64,000 bases of DNA from Lepus europaeus. Taxonomy: Eukaryota; Chordata; Mammalia; Lagomorpha; Leporidae. The number at the start of each line of letters is the position of its first letter. Within the stretch, counting starts at the first letter, position 1. Shown here piece by piece: positions 48,801 through 59,519 of this stretch. Under the pieces are notes generated by a model, which searched no databases, was not told the origin of the DNA, and worked only from the letters and a program-made list of their open reading frames with translations. Position numbers and translations under genes: made by a program. The stretch lies in contig NC_084837.1 in assembly GCF_033115175.1 (NCBI RefSeq), forward strand, positions 71,261,266-71,325,265. The letters are read 5' to 3'.

Positions 48801-50630
48801 CCATAACTTCACCTCTCAAATAAATAATTAAATCTTAAACAAAAAGACAAATGTATCTAATGAAAAAGATAATGTGTAAAAAAAAAAAAAAAAAGACGAA
48901 CTGGTTTCCTCATCCACCATTACTTTCATCCTCTTGCTTACAAGACAACTGCTAGTTTCTGAGGATCCACATAGTTATTCCAGGAGAAACAAAGAGCGAA
49001 GAGCCATATGTGTTCTCTTATTTAAAAAATAAATAAATAAAAAGGCTAGGTTCTGCATAGTAGATTTCATTTTCCCTTCTTTTGGCCAGAACTAGTTCAT
49101 AATGACCAGCTTGGCTGTAAGGGAATCAGGAAAATTATTTTTAGCTAGACACATGCCATGGTGAAGACAATTGAGATTTTATTATTATGAGAGAGAGAAA
49201 ATGATTATTGAGAAGCAGTGAGAGTTTTCTGTTATATAATCTATCATGAAAAACAGGTAAACAAATCAGAAAATGTAGTGTGCTTTAGATGCAGTGCAGC
49301 CTCCTCTGAAAGATTTCTTAGAGGAGTTGCTATTGCTTTTCAAATCTTGATGGATGGAGTGGTGAGGGAGGGACATTTCAGGCCAAGAGAATGCTGTATG
49401 CATGAGTATGGAAACATTTTCCATTCAAGAAACTGAAATACTTTAATACTGTGGCCTAGAATACATTCATATATGACAATAGTAGGAGAAAAGACAGTAA
49501 TAAATTCAAATTATGAATGACCTTGAATGTCATGCCTGAAGAATTTGTTCTTTGGAAACTGTGACATCATTAAAAAAATTGTATGCCTGTCACTGACATG
49601 ATTAGATTGTGTTTTAAATCTAATCGGAAGGACTGGTTGGATATCTGACTATTAGACTCAGTCCTGTGACTAAAAACAGGCAATGATTTAGTTTTTGTTT
49701 TTGGTGTTTTTTTGGTATATGTTTATAAGGAATTATACATATGAAAGAATATATTGAATATTCACTTATAGAAATGACATAATGAATAGTTAAGAACCCA
49801 GGCACCAGAATAGTATGTTACTTCTGTGTTCTCATTCCCTATGCCATTACCATTTCTCTCAACAATTATTCTCCTGAATTGTTTATTTATCTTAATTTTT
49901 TAAAAAAATATTTATTCATTTATTTATTTGAAAGGCAGAAAGAGACAGTCAGAGGTCTCCCATCCATTAGTTAACTCCTCAAATGCTCCCAGTAGTCCAG
50001 GGTAGGCCAGACTGACCCAGGAACTGGAAACTCATTCCAGTTTTCCTATCTGGCTGTTAGGGACCCAGCTACTTGAGCCATCACCTGCTGCTTCTTAGGG
50101 TACACACCAAAAGGAAGCTGGAGTTGGAAGTGGAGCTGGAACTTAAATCTAGACACTCAGTTAAGGGATGCAAATATTCCAAGCTGTGTCCTAACTGCTA
50201 GGCCAAACACCTGTCCCTCATTTACTTCTATAGATTCTAGCAGTACTATGTACATTATTTTTCATAAGCCATATATTATTTAGTTTTGTTTTATTTTCAC
50301 CTGTAATTTTTCTTGGGACTTGCTTCCTAAAGTTATCAAAATTTATTCATATTGTCACATGACTATGGCTTTAGTTTATTCATTTTGACTGCCGTAAAAC
50401 ATCAGACTGGGAATATATGAGTTCATCTAGTCTCCTGTTGATGAGACACTTGGGTTATTTCTAGTTTTTGCTTCAAATAGTGCTACTACAAACATTCTCA
50501 TGTGTGTGCAAGCTCCTCTAGCAAATGTATCTAGGAATCTAATTGCTGGGTTATTGAGTATGAATTTTCAGCTTTATAAGATAATGACAAATATTTTTTT
50601 AAGCAGGGTCTATAAAATTTTTTTTAAGAT

Positions 50631-50669
<39 letters not shown>

Positions 50670-52679
50670 TTTCAAAGTCAGAATTACACAGAGAGAGGAG
50701 AGGCAGAGAGAGAGAGAGGTCTTCCATCTGCTGGTTCACTCCCCAATTGGCCGCAACGGCCAGAACTGTGCAAATCTGAAGCCAGGATCCAGGAGCATCT
50801 TCTGGGTCTCCCATGCAGGAGCAGGGGCCCAAGGACTTGGGCCATCTTCTACTGCTTTCCCAGGCCACAGCAGAGAGCTGGATAGGAAGGTGGAGCAGCC
50901 GGGTCTCAAACCTGCGCCCATATGGGATGCTGGCACTTCAGGCCAGGGCGTTAACTCACTGTGCCACAGCACCGGCCCCAGGGTTTATAAATTTATACTG
51001 CCATTATTATTGTGTAAGACGTCCATCAGTCCATAATCCCTTTTACTTACTTGTCAAATGTCTAATTTGTTATCTAATATGTCTACTTTGTTATCTAACA
51101 TGTATAAAATGGTATCTCGTTGTGTTTTTAATTTGTTTTTCTACTTATTAATTGGATTGAGCATCATTTTGTTAATTTATTTGGTCATATACACATCCTA
51201 TTCTGTGAAATAACTTTGTGCATTTTTCTAAGATTTTATGTAGCTGATTTGTAGGAATTCTTTATATATTCCAGAAATATAGATTGCTTTGAAATGTCTT
51301 CTTATAGTTAGTGGCTCATCTTTTTAATTCTTTATGGTAGATTTTGAAAAAAATATTCTTATAAAATGTATCAGTTTTTTTAAAAGATTTTATTTATTTA
51401 TTTGAGAGAGAGTTACAGAGAGAGGGAGAGACTCCCCAATTGGCTGCAACAGCTGGGGCTGAGCCAATCCAAAGCCAGGAACCAGGAGCTTCTTCTGGGC
51501 CGCCCTTGAGGGTGCAGGGGCCCAACCACTTGGGCCATCCTCCAGTACCTTCCCAGACCATAAGTAGAGAACTGTATTGGAAGAAGAGCAGCTAGGACAC
51601 CCATATGGGATGTTGGTGCCGCAGGTGGAGGATTAGCCTACTATGCCACAGCACTGGGCCAGAATTTATCAGTTTATATGTTAAGTACTTTTTATGTTTT
51701 GTTTAAATCTACTTAAATATGCTAAGTTTCTACTAATTATTATTGGAAATTATTGATTTCTCGTTTAATATCTGTTGTATTTCTTCCTTTCCAGTTCTTA
51801 TAAATCTAATTAATGTATTATTTATTACTATAAGAATTCCATTAAAATATTGAATGGAAGTTCTGTAGAGATCATCCTTCTCATGTTTCAGCCTGATAAT
51901 CTATTTATTTTAAATGGCAAGTTTAATTTTTATTTGCTGTGAATATTGATATATTTTCTGTTTCTACCATTTTAATTTTTATATCTATTTGATTTTCTTT
52001 TTACTATTTTTTTCATTCCATTGATTGAATTAACTTTTGTTTTGCACCAGTTTTTAATATTCCTATTTCAATTCTTTTAGAGAAATACACGTATGTCCCT
52101 TGATAAATTTCAGACCCAGAGATGGGCATTTGGCTTAGCCATTAAGATGCCTGTGTCCTGTGTCAGAGTGCCTGGGTTTGATTTCTATATTCTGGCTCCT
52201 GTATCCAGGTTTCTGCTAATACAGATCATAGGAGGCAGTAGTGATGGCCCACGTGATTGGGTTCCTAGCACCCACATGAGAGATCTGGGTTGAGTTTTTG
52301 GCTTTTAGTTTTGGTTTCAGCTGGGAGGCTGTTGAGGTATCTGGGAAGTGAACTGGCAGATGGAAGCTTGCTACCGCTCTCTCTCTGCCTCTTAAATTAA
52401 AAAAAAAAAAATGTTGAAAGGCGAACAATACTGTCTTTAACTTCTGCTTTAAACACTTTAGGGACTTTGTACACTTGAGCTTGTTTCAGCCTCCTCCTTA
52501 TTGACAATGTTATCCTTAGTGTTCTTTTAACTGGGTTTTATTGGTGTGTTGTCTATTAATGTTTTTCACCCTTTCTTTGTATTATTCTGTTAGGCATGTA
52601 ATTTTAGCTAGCCAGCTATTTTCTTTTTTTTTAAAGATTTATTTATTTATTTGAAAGTCAGAGTTACACACAGAGAGAA

Positions 52680-52728
<49 letters not shown>

Positions 52729-54565
52729 TTCCATCTGCTGGTTCACTCCCCAATTGGCTGCAATGCCCAGAGCTGTGACAATCTGAAGCCAGGAACCAGG
52801 AGCTTCTTCCAGGTTTCCCACGCGAGTGCAGAGGCCCAAGGACTTGGGCCATCTTCTACTGCTTTCCCAGACCTTAGCAGAGAGCTGGATTGGAAGTGGA
52901 GCAGCCGGGACTCAACCAGCGCCCATATGGGACACCAGCACTGCAGGCAGCAGCTTTTACCCATTACGCCACAGTGCCAGCCCCACTATTTTCTTTTGAC
53001 ATTTGGAAGACATTATTATGCCATCTTCAATATTCTATTGTTGCTAATGAAACGTTTCCTATTATCCTACTTACCTTCCTTTGCATATGATCTGTCCCTT
53101 CTCAATGGGTATTTTTAAAATCTCTTTATTCTTAGTGCTTTGCAGTTATACTATTATGTAAGGTATCTAGCCACTAATTTCTTTGTATATATGCTATTTG
53201 AGATATATTATGTTTCATGTGTCTATATGGCTTTGCCTTTTAAAAAACAATTTCTAAAAAAGTCAGAGGTGTTATCTCTTTAAATGCTATCTTTATTCTT
53301 TTTTTTCTCTCCCACATATTCCTATTAGACCCTTGATCTTCCATATCTCTTAATATCGTAACATATGTATTTATGTCTTACCACTGTTGGCTACATTTCT
53401 GTGATAGCTTTGGGGTAAAAGTAGGGTATGACAATAGGAAGTAAATGACCACTCAAAGATTCCAAATTGGTCATTGGACCAATTTGGATGATGCTACCTT
53501 TTCCCCAATATTTCTCACTTTAAAAATAAAGTATACTAAAATGTATAACAAATAGTTTTAATTTTAATTTAAGTGTCAATATTGGTCAAAGGAGCTAATA
53601 GCATTCTGGGTATGTATGTTGACAGCTGCTTTATAAGAGATGGTAGTATTGTTAGTTCATTAACCATTTCCTCTTTAAGTTTAGAAGCGTAAGATATTCT
53701 AGCTATTTGTGTCTTTTGAGGCTCTACTGTATAGATATGACAGAGCTAAAGATTTAGCTCTAGTTCTATTAATGAAGATATAGCCTAAAAGTGATAATTT
53801 AAAAGTAAACTTTTACCAGTAGCATGGGCCATTCTATGAGTGTCGGAATATTTTTGAAGTTACTGTATCAAGGAAATGAAACCCTTCTGAAAATTGGTGA
53901 GTTTAGGCCTATCCTGGGTTAAAATTAAAAAAGATTCATAGAGGGTAAAAGAAATGATTATCTTAAATGTTAATTATTTTTAATCCATTTCTATAAAATC
54001 TAAGATTTATATATTGTAAGTTATGTTTCATCTCTTATAAATCAGTGTCAACACAGAAACTCAGAGTGCTTTTAGCTCCTTAGACCAGTGCTGAGTAATA
54101 CATCATACTGTGTCTTAAATTCCTTCTGTTTATACCTTATGAATTTAAGAAAATACCCTGTTTGGAATTGAGAGTGAAGAAAGTTATCTATATTTCTTAA
54201 AATAACAAATTCTTTCAATAATTAAAAGAAGTTGTTATTATTGTACCATGCCCTTTGCTTAAGAAGAAATATTTATATTTTTCTTTTTTTTCTTTTTCTT
54301 TTCTTTTTTTTTGGCAGGGTTGTTACAAGTTGAGTTGAAAACAAGAAAAACTTGCTTTTGGCGCCATCAAAAAGGAAAGCCAGACACTTTCCTTTCCACA
54401 ATTGAAGCCATTTACTACTTTTTAGTAGACTACCACACTGATATATTAAAAGAGAAATACAAAGGACAATATGATAATCTTTTATTTTTCTACTCTTTTA
54501 TGTACCAGCTGATAAAGAATGCCAAATGCTCTGGAGATAAAGAAACAAAAAAACTTATACATTAG
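33608..54565 (+). CDS. DTWD1: DTWD1, tRNA-uridine aminocarboxypropyltransferase 1 (complete, 4 coding exons)
   Basis: Coding exons are 33608-33859, 39034-39177, 41854-42112 and 54318-54565. They sum to 903 nt (300 residues plus TAG), close to the 304 residues of human DTWD1 as I recall it. Every junction has AG/GT borders and keeps the frame (phases 0, 0, 1). Family knowledge: DTWD1 transfers the 3-amino-3-carboxypropyl group of S-adenosylmethionine to uridine 20 in the D-loop of several tRNAs (acp3U20). It belongs to the TDD/SPOUT-like superfamily. Seen in the sequence: a zinc-ribbon-like C54-x2-C57-x7-C65-x2-C68, a PGPQS segment at 138-142, a basic patch KRKK at 173-176 that could serve nuclear import, the signature D202-S-T-W205, and LSTIEA at 244-249. 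The start at 33608 is chosen because it gives the MSLN-type N-terminus of the family. No internal stops or frameshifts were seen, so the gene looks intact. Confidence 0.97.
34155..34495 (+). mobile_element. CSINE in DTWD1 intron 2
   Basis: GAGCTGGTGCTGTTGTGTAGC at the head, CCTTTCAAATAAATTAAAA plus a long A-run at the tail. Confidence 0.9.
34792..35100 (-). mobile_element. CSINE in DTWD1 intron 2
   Basis: Antisense; flanked by TATCAAGACTA / TATCAAGATA. Ends GCCACAGCGCCGGCC. Confidence 0.9.
35712..35833. mobile_element. Mariner-type MITE, 122 bp
   Basis: Imperfect terminal inverted repeats: AAGGTCTTCAAAAAGTTCATGG at the left and, on the reverse strand, AAGGTATTTCAAAAAGTTCACT. Both ends abut a TA dinucleotide (35710-35711 and 35834-35835), the mariner target duplication. 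Too short to code for a transposase. Confidence 0.82.
35988..36332 (-). mobile_element. CSINE in DTWD1 intron 2
   Basis: A T20 run, GATTTATTTATTTATTTG, ending CATAGTGCCAGCCCC. Confidence 0.9.
36355..36375. repeat. (TA)n microsatellite
   Basis: Ten AT units just downstream of a CSINE head, with AT-rich near-repeats of ACTCAATCT after it. Confidence 0.9.
36440..37690 (+). other. DTWD1 intron 2, no feature seen
   Basis: AT-rich intron without recognised repeats apart from an A-run at 36721. Confidence 0.4.
37700..38075 (+). mobile_element. Ancient L1 3' end, sense
   Basis: GATGTAGATGAATCTTGATAT, TCATATTATATGATTTCATTCATAAG-like text and GTGGTGATAGGCTCAAGGGTATA follow the order of an L1M 3' end. 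Strongly decayed. Confidence 0.55.
39034..39177 (+). CDS. DTWD1: DTWD1 exon 3
   Basis: The acceptor is TTTTACTTTAG before 39034 and the donor is GAA|GTAGGC after 39177. The 144 nt encode residues 85-132, beginning [13 protein letters not shown] and ending EEKDHE. This exon carries the start of the DTW fold. It is phase 0 on both sides, so skipping would remove 48 residues without a frameshift. Confidence 0.95.
39905..39965 (+). repeat. (CCTT/CCCT)n pyrimidine microsatellite
   Basis: TTCC units, then at least seven CTCC units, then TTCC again. A purely pyrimidine strand of about 60 bases. Confidence 0.93.
40338..40632 (+). mobile_element. CSINE, old
   Basis: GTGTTTGGCCTACTAGTTATG head and CCTGCCTCTCAAATAAAAATT tail, with low similarity in between. 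Confidence 0.75.
41182..41530 (-). mobile_element. CSINE, old, with insertion in the GA tract
   Basis: TTTATTTAAATATATTTTTGAGG tail, GAGCCAAGCCAAAGTCAGGAGC middle, ACTGTACCAAATACCTGCCC head. A GGTTGGTGGGTGGGAAGGG segment interrupts it. Confidence 0.7.
41854..42112 (+). CDS. DTWD1: DTWD1 exon 4 (carries the D-x-T-W motif)
   Basis: The acceptor is CTTTGTCTTAG before 41854 and the donor is CAAG|GTAAGAAA after 42112. It encodes residues 133-218 plus the first base of Gly219. It contains PGPQS (138-142), a lysine/acid-rich linker with KRKK (173-176), and the family signature D202-S-T-W205 following a hydrophobic strand (KKIIFI). Confidence 0.95.
42655..42960 (+). mobile_element. CSINE, old, in DTWD1 intron 4
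   Basis: GGGGCAGGTGTGTGATGCAG head and GTTTTTCAAATAAAATGAAG tail. Confidence 0.85.
43106..43454 (+). mobile_element. CSINE, young, in DTWD1 intron 4
   Basis: GACCGGCGCCGCGGCTCAATAG head, CTGTCC plus A21 tail. Target duplication AGAAATGA at both ends. Confidence 0.95.
43600..44520. other. DTWD1 intron 4, ancient unclassified repeat likely
   Basis: AATAGTCTATAGAGTGATGCTTTGAGACTATG followed by TATTTATTGATTCCTGCCT resembles an old widespread mammalian repeat, but I cannot name it. The rest shows nothing I recognise. Confidence 0.3.
44535..44872 (+). mobile_element. CSINE, young
   Basis: CCGGGCGCCGTGGCTCAACAGG head, CTGTCAAAAAAAATAAAAAAG tail. It carries a short deletion in the GGAGTGCAGTGGAGG segment. 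Confidence 0.93.
45710..46040 (-). mobile_element. CSINE
   Basis: A T16 run at 45690, then AAAGATTTATTTATTTATTTGG, ending TTGCTGTGCTAAAAAGC. Confidence 0.87.
46322..46690 (+). mobile_element. CSINE with (AAAAC)n tail
   Basis: GGGGCCAGCGCTGTGGCATAGC head. The tail is AAATCTTAAAAAC followed by six AAAAC units. Target duplication GTAAGTGA at 46314 and 46691. Confidence 0.93.
46929..47232 (+). mobile_element. Ancient non-autonomous DNA transposon
   Basis: CAGATGCTCCTTACTTAATGATGGG, then TAAGTTGAAAACATAATTAAGTC and AAAATGCATTTAATACACCTG, and at the right TTAAATGCATATCACTTTCACACC. This is the order of a widespread mammalian MER-type DNA element, with a central deletion. Family name not certain. 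Confidence 0.5.
47240..48520 (+). other. DTWD1 intron 4, no feature seen
   Basis: AT-rich intron. I recognised no repeat or exon. Confidence 0.4.
48523..48845 (+). mobile_element. CSINE
   Basis: GGGGCCAGCACTGGGGTAGGC head (short deletion near the A box), CACCTCTCAAATAAATAATT tail. Confidence 0.88.
48900..49895 (+). other. DTWD1 intron 4, no feature seen
   Basis: Ordinary AT-rich intron. Nothing recognised. Confidence 0.35.
49896..50219 (-). mobile_element. CSINE, old
   Basis: AATATTTATTCATTTATTTATTTG tail, CTAGGCCAAACACCTGTCCC head. Diverged. Confidence 0.78.
50630..50978 (-). mobile_element. CSINE with expanded (ATTT)n tail
   Basis: The usual three ATTT units of the tail are expanded to about ten (50630-50672). 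Target duplication CAGGGTCTATAAA / CAGGGTTTATAAA. Ends GCCACAGCACCGGCC. Confidence 0.93.
51374..51660 (-). mobile_element. CSINE, deletion after the GA tract
   Basis: AAGATTTTATTTATTTATTTGAGAG tail, GCCACAGCACTGGGCC head. The GGTCTTCCATC...GGTTC segment is missing. Confidence 0.87.
52115..52411 (+). mobile_element. CSINE, old
   Basis: CAGAGATGGGCATTTGGCTTAGC head, GCCTCTTAAATTAAAAAAAA tail. Confidence 0.8.
52627..52984 (-). mobile_element. CSINE with expanded (GA)n
   Basis: A pure (GA)n run at 52684-52726 replaces the usual short GAGAGAG tract. Target duplication CTATTTTCTTTT on both sides. Ends GCCACAGTGCCAGCCCC. Confidence 0.93.
54318..54565 (+). CDS. DTWD1: DTWD1 exon 5 (last coding exon)
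   Basis: The acceptor is a long T/C tract ending TTTTGGCAG before 54318. It encodes residues 219-300 and ends at TAG 54563-54565. It contains the conserved LSTIEA (244-249) followed by a helix rich in aromatic residues. The 3' UTR begins immediately after the stop. Confidence 0.95.
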
Positions 54566-54607
54566 TTTTTTAATAAGCTACCTATGTCATTTTATTTTGC
54601 TAAAATT

Positions 54608-54613
54608 AATAAA
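54608..54613 (+). promoter_or_regulatory. DTWD1: AATAAA polyadenylation signal of DTWD1
   Basis: A canonical AATAAA hexamer lies 43 bases after the stop codon and is followed by the T/G-rich GTTGTGCTTTGTTTCTTC. Cleavage near 54630 would give a very short 3' UTR of about 65 bases. Longer isoforms are possible and cannot be excluded from sequence alone. Confidence 0.7.
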
Positions 54614-54707
54614 CTTATAGTTGTGCTTTGTTTCTTCTTAAGAAAAATCATAAATAATGCCTATAAGACTACTTAAAAAGTACCAGTTTCATTCATTTTA
54701 CCTTATG

Positions 54708-55042
54708 TGTGTATGTGTGTGTGTGTGTGTGTTTATTTGACAGGTAGAGTTATAGACAGTGAGAAAGAGAGACAGGTAGAAAGGTCTTCCCTCCAGTGGT
54801 TCACTCCCCAAATGGCTGCCATGGCCGGAACTGCGCTGTTCCGAAGCCAGGAGCCAGATGCCTCCTCCCAGTCTCCCATGTGGGTGCAGGGGCCCAAGCA
54901 CCTGAGCCATCTTCCACTGCCCTCCTGGGCCACAGCAGAGAGCTGGATTGGAAGAGGAGCAGCCAGGACTAGAACCAGCGCCCACATGGGATGCCAGCAC
55001 TGCAGGCAGAGGATTAACCATGTGAGCCACGGCGCCAGCCTC
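54708..55042 (-). mobile_element. CSINE with (TG)n in place of its A tail
   Basis: Target duplication TACCTTATGT (54698 and 55043). The insertion's 3' tail is a (TG)n/(CA)n run (54706-54732) followed by TTTATTTGACAGG. It lies just past the DTWD1 poly(A) site. Confidence 0.92.
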
Positions 55043-55479
55043 TACCTTATGTTTTTATAAAAGGAAATTATATCTAAGGGAATTTCTCATAGATAGTGTA
55101 AACTGAATAACTTATTTCAGAAGTTATTTGCTCAATTTTAGCACATTTCAGTTTATTACATTTTAATTATGTGTTGTATCTATGTAATTGGATATAACAT
55201 ATCTAATTAGAGTCATTTCATATTTGTTTAGAGGTAATTGTGTCTTTTCACCTATACTCACCACCCCATTTAGGGATAAGTGGAATCAGAATCTTCTTGC
55301 TGAAAGAGTAATAATTGACTTCCTTGAGGTTAGGGACAAATATAGACAGAACTATAATAAGAGCTTCAGGGGTTAGGGCTCTTACTTTAAGTCCACACTG
55401 CCTGTGATGAACATTTGTTGACTTTTACATCTGCCTGATATTTTTTTAAGGGGAAATTGCTGATAATTATGTTGCCAGG

Positions 55480-55800
55480 ACAAGCATTGGGGCACAGCCA
55501 GTTAAGCCCTAGTCTGTGATGCCAGCATCCCTATCACAGTGCCGATTCGAGTCTCTGCTACTCCATTTCTGATCCAGCACCCTGCTAATGTGCCCAGGAA
55601 AGCAGCAAATGGTGGCCTAAATGTTTGGGCCCCTCCCACACATGTGGACAATCCAGATGGAATTCCAGGCTCCTGGTTTTGGCTTGAATCAGTCCTGGCT
55701 ATTGCAACTGTTTGGGGAATGAACCAGAGGATGGAAGATCTGTCTATTTGTCTCTCTGCCTTTCACATAAGTAAATAACATCTTAAAAAGAGAGAGTTAG
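55480..55800 (+). mobile_element. CSINE, old
   Basis: CAAGCATTGGGGCACAGCCAG head, GCCTTTCACATAAGTAAATAAC tail, then an A18 run at about 55802. Confidence 0.82.
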
Positions 55801-55971
55801 GAAAAAAAAAAAAAAAAAACTGTGCCCTGCCATAGGAGTGGACAAATGACCCGATGTAGCAAGATAAGTGCCCAATACCTCCTAACCGCAGTGTTCGACT
55901 TGAGGATGAACATATGATCCAGAGCACCAGCATCCTGTTTTATAAGTAGTATGGCTGCTGTAGGCAATGAG

Positions 55972-56192
55972 GGTTATTTGTAAAAGCACAGCCTCTGCAG
56001 CTAAACTACCTGAACCTAAATCTCACCTCTCCCTTTTCTACTCACCAGCCATATTACCAGTTTGTCCATCTATAAAGGGTGGTTAATACGGTACCTACCT
56101 TATAGGATGATTAGGAGGATTAACTGAATGTATTTCTAAGAGGCTTTCAGCAATGCCTAGAATATAGTAAGTGCTGTGCTTGTATGTGTTTA
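55972..56192 (+). mobile_element. MIR SINE
   Basis: AGCACAGCCTCTGCAGCTAAACTACCTGAACC, TTGTCCATCTATAAAGGGTGG, GTACCTACCTTATAGGATGA, CAATGCCTAGAATATAGTAAGTGCT. Nearly the whole MIR consensus in order. Confidence 0.9.
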
Positions 56193-56199
56193 CTCTTTT

Positions 56200-58470
56200 T
56201 ATTTATTTAGAAATGTAAACTAAGAATGATTAAGCCAAGAGCTGCTTGTAGCAGTATGTGCTACCAGGTGAAAAGAGCTTGACTTAACATGAAGCTAGGG
56301 ATAGAAAGCAGAGTGGAGGAAAAAAAAGGGATTGAATAGTGACAACATCATTTAATGGAGCCTTCTGTGTTGGATAGCTTCCCTGTGCCTCTCTGGGTCC
56401 ACTCTCCACTCTTTTCCATTCTGTTCCCTGCTCTGTGAGATAGATTCCTTTTCCCTCTGGCTTCTCTCTGGTTCAACAGATGAGAAGCACCAGCAGGAGA
56501 TTGGAAATTGAAAGGTAGATAAAATTGTCTTTTTCATTTCCTTGACTCCCCTTCTGCCATGCATTGTCTGTGTCTGTCTACTGAATTCCATCCTGTCAGG
56601 CATCATTTAGCTTCTCATGCAATTATTCCAGGATTCTGTCTAGGTTGAAGTCCTTGCTCCTCCTCCTTTACCATTGGTTGCTTTCCCTAAATCCTGCCCC
56701 ATACCTTTGTAAACAGGAATTTTATTACATTCTTCTCATATGTTTGCATTTGAAGTTTCCTTCTGCTTCTTTTTGGGACTCTGATAAATTCAACCATTTG
56801 GATGCTAGAAATAAGTCATTTCCCGAGGTATGTGCAGTGGTACACAGAACATGCTTTATGGGGATTAAAAAAAAAGAGTTCTTGATGAGGTATTTGCTAC
56901 ACATAGATTTCTCTCTTGGAAATTCAAAACATACAGCATATTAAAGGTTTTTAAAAAGTCATGGAACAAATTAACATTTTGAACTTCATTTAAGTTAGCA
57001 TGTCCTAAAATTACTTGATTATGTAAATATGTTAACACCAGTTAACATCCTAGGGAAATAAGACATTTGGAATATTGTATTTTAGAGTAATTCCTGGTAA
57101 TATACCTGTGGCAACTGACTAGTAAGTGTTAAGTAAACTGCTGATTATACAATGTGTTAGTGGTAATACCTAGTCTAGAACTTCTGATGTCTTTGGGTTC
57201 ATGAATTTACCATTTTATTATACTGTTCATAAAAAGGAATGTGGATTATGGAAAGTTTGAATGTTGTTAGCCTCATAGATCCATATTAACTAACTAGCTT
57301 GCTTACTTAGCAATATTTTATAAGATTGAATTCAAAATAGATGTCTTCGTGTTTAGAAGTTGGACCTGAGAATAGATGAAGGCTTGAATTGACTTAAGCA
57401 GGACCAAAGTTGGAATTCTCAGGGCTAAATTTGGACTTTCCTGAGCCAAACTCTATTGCCATTTAATTGGCTCTGCAACTCAATTACACATAACAGTTAA
57501 CAGAAGGAGAAAAAAAGAATATTCCTATTGCACATTTGCCCCTCATCACACAGCTGGGGTAAGAAAGATAACCCATATACTTCCTAAGAGCCTAATTTAT
57601 AACTATGTACAGATAGAATCTCAAGTTCTTCCCTTAAGAAGATGATAATATCTGTTAAAATAATGAATTGTCTGTCTTTACCTTGTTTTTCTTTTGTATG
57701 ACACATTGCAAAAATGGCCTTAATTTTTTATTCTTCCTTCTATTCATAGTCCTTTTTAAGGTTTCTTTGAAGTACCCACTCACTCTGATTCTGGAACATT
57801 TACATTTCCAGAGATCTAGTGTATTTCTACTTGTGCTTCTGCTCTTGACATAAGAACAGGCTTAATAAGGCCAGACTGCTAGAGGATGAGACACCCATGG
57901 AGCATAGCCAGGTTGTCCTGGCCACCCTACTGATTCATGCCTCTATTGACAAAACCAACCAACTTCCAGATATGTGAATGATCATAGCCAGGATTATCAG
58001 TCATGTAACCCCTGTCAGATTCTAGATATGAACAAGGAAGGGTCATTGCTATTCCCCTTGGTTTTATAACTGTTTATTATGTAGCTGTATTGTAATAGTA
58101 GACTTGAATCAACACTCTGATATGAAATGCCAGCATCAGAAGTGGCGGCTTAATCCAATGTGTCTCACCAGCCGCATCAACTTTTTGGAGACATCTCATA
58201 TGCACAGATTTCTAAATTTTTTGCACTAAAATTTTTTTGCATTTTTATATTTTTTTATTTTAAAATATTTCAAATATGGGAAAGTATACTGTTCAATGAG
58301 CACATATCATAGGTACTGTTAGTGTGCTGGGCTGGCCTAGTTATTAACTGTTTCTCTAATCCTCCTCTGCTGCAGCCTTCCAGACATTAACTCTCCTAGT
58401 AACACCCACATTTGGGTGAGTCCTAATTCCTCTATTAAATTTCTCTATTCGTGTAATGCTTGCAATAAGT
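56200..58470. other. Intergenic, no gene seen
   Basis: Downstream of DTWD1. Short open frames only, none with family resemblance. No young repeats. Confidence 0.4.
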
Positions 58471-59142
58471 CTGCTGTTTTGACCAAATATATACCAAAAG
58501 ACTTGGCTTCCCTAGAAATGAAGAGTTACTAAGCAATTATACTTGCCAAGCGATTGGCAGTGTCTCCTAAGGAAACAACAGCAGGTGCTTTGGTTCCCAT
58601 CCTTGCTAACCTCACTTCTTTCAAGATTGGCACTTGGAAAACTACACCTAAGCATTTGTACCTGAGGATAATAACCAAGGCGTTTTCTCCACACCTGTAC
58701 CTGATTTAGCTGCTGATATCCTGAATTTAACCTTTTGTCATCTGGGGTGAAACTTTCAGGATACAGAATGAGTGTATTTTTTGCATGTGAGAGGGACAAA
58801 AATTGTGGCCAAATGGTGATCCTTGAAAGATAGTCTTCAAAAATAACTCCTAAATAATTCCCGTTCTTTCTTGGACACACATAAGTGTGTGTCCTTGTAG
58901 TATCTTCAGAGGATAAAGTCCATTTCCCTTCTCCTTCAATCTGTTATGGCCTTGCAACTTACTTTCTCCCATAAAACACAGTGAATGTAAGGTATGACAG
59001 TTTTCACTTTCACTCTCCTGAGCCATCATATTAGAATTCCAGGCCATACTGTACAGAGGGACTGTGTGGAGAATTCCTAGTTACAACACACGAAGAGAAA
59101 GGCCACATAAGGCAGAAGTGAGATTCCCTAGTCAACAGCACT

Positions 59143-59200
59143 CTCCTAATTTGGGCTACTATAATGAAAATGTCAGACTGAGTGGCTTAAACAACAGGAA
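59143..59200 (-). mobile_element. MaLR LTR end, antisense
   Basis: GGGCTACTATAATGAAAATGTC then GACTGAGTGGCTTAAACAACAG resembles the reversed end of MST/MLT1 LTRs. An old CSINE follows at about 59230. Confidence 0.5.
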
Positions 59201-59229
59201 AAAGGAGGAATGGAAGGAGAAAGAGAAAA

Positions 59230-59515
59230 ACAAGTAAGGGGGCAGGTGTGAGTTTGAATATAGACTCTGTTCCCAACTCCAGCTTCCTGTAATACAATAC
59301 CCTGGGAGGCAGCCGGTGATGGCTTAAGTATTTGAGTCCCTGCCACTCACATGGGAGACCAGGGTTAAGTTCCCTGCTCCTGATATCAACCTGGCCTACC
59401 CCTAGCTGCTGTGGGCATTTAGGGAGTGAATGGCAAGTGGGAAATACCTCTGTCTCTCCATATCTGTCTCTGTTTCTCTGCCTTTCAAATAAAATATACT
59501 TTTAAAAAAAGAAGG
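59230..59515 (+). mobile_element. CSINE, old
   Basis: GGGGGCAGGTGTGAGTTTGAATATAG near the head, CTGCCTTTCAAATAAAATATAC tail. Confidence 0.78.
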
Positions 59516-59519
59516 AAGG

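Larger units (their letters stand above)
50360..53440 (-). mobile_element. Ancient L1/HAL1-type remnant broken by four CSINEs
   Basis: Complement blocks TTGCTTCAAATAGTGCTACTAC, TAAAATGGTATCTCGTTGTG and GTAGGAATTCTTTATATATTCC, and further right TCAGAGGTGTTATCTCTTTAAATG. Non-coding. Confidence 0.6.

Noticed and set aside
50630..50672. CRISPR-like regular repeat
   Set aside because: It is an (ATTT)n expansion of a SINE tail with no spacers, in a mammalian genome.
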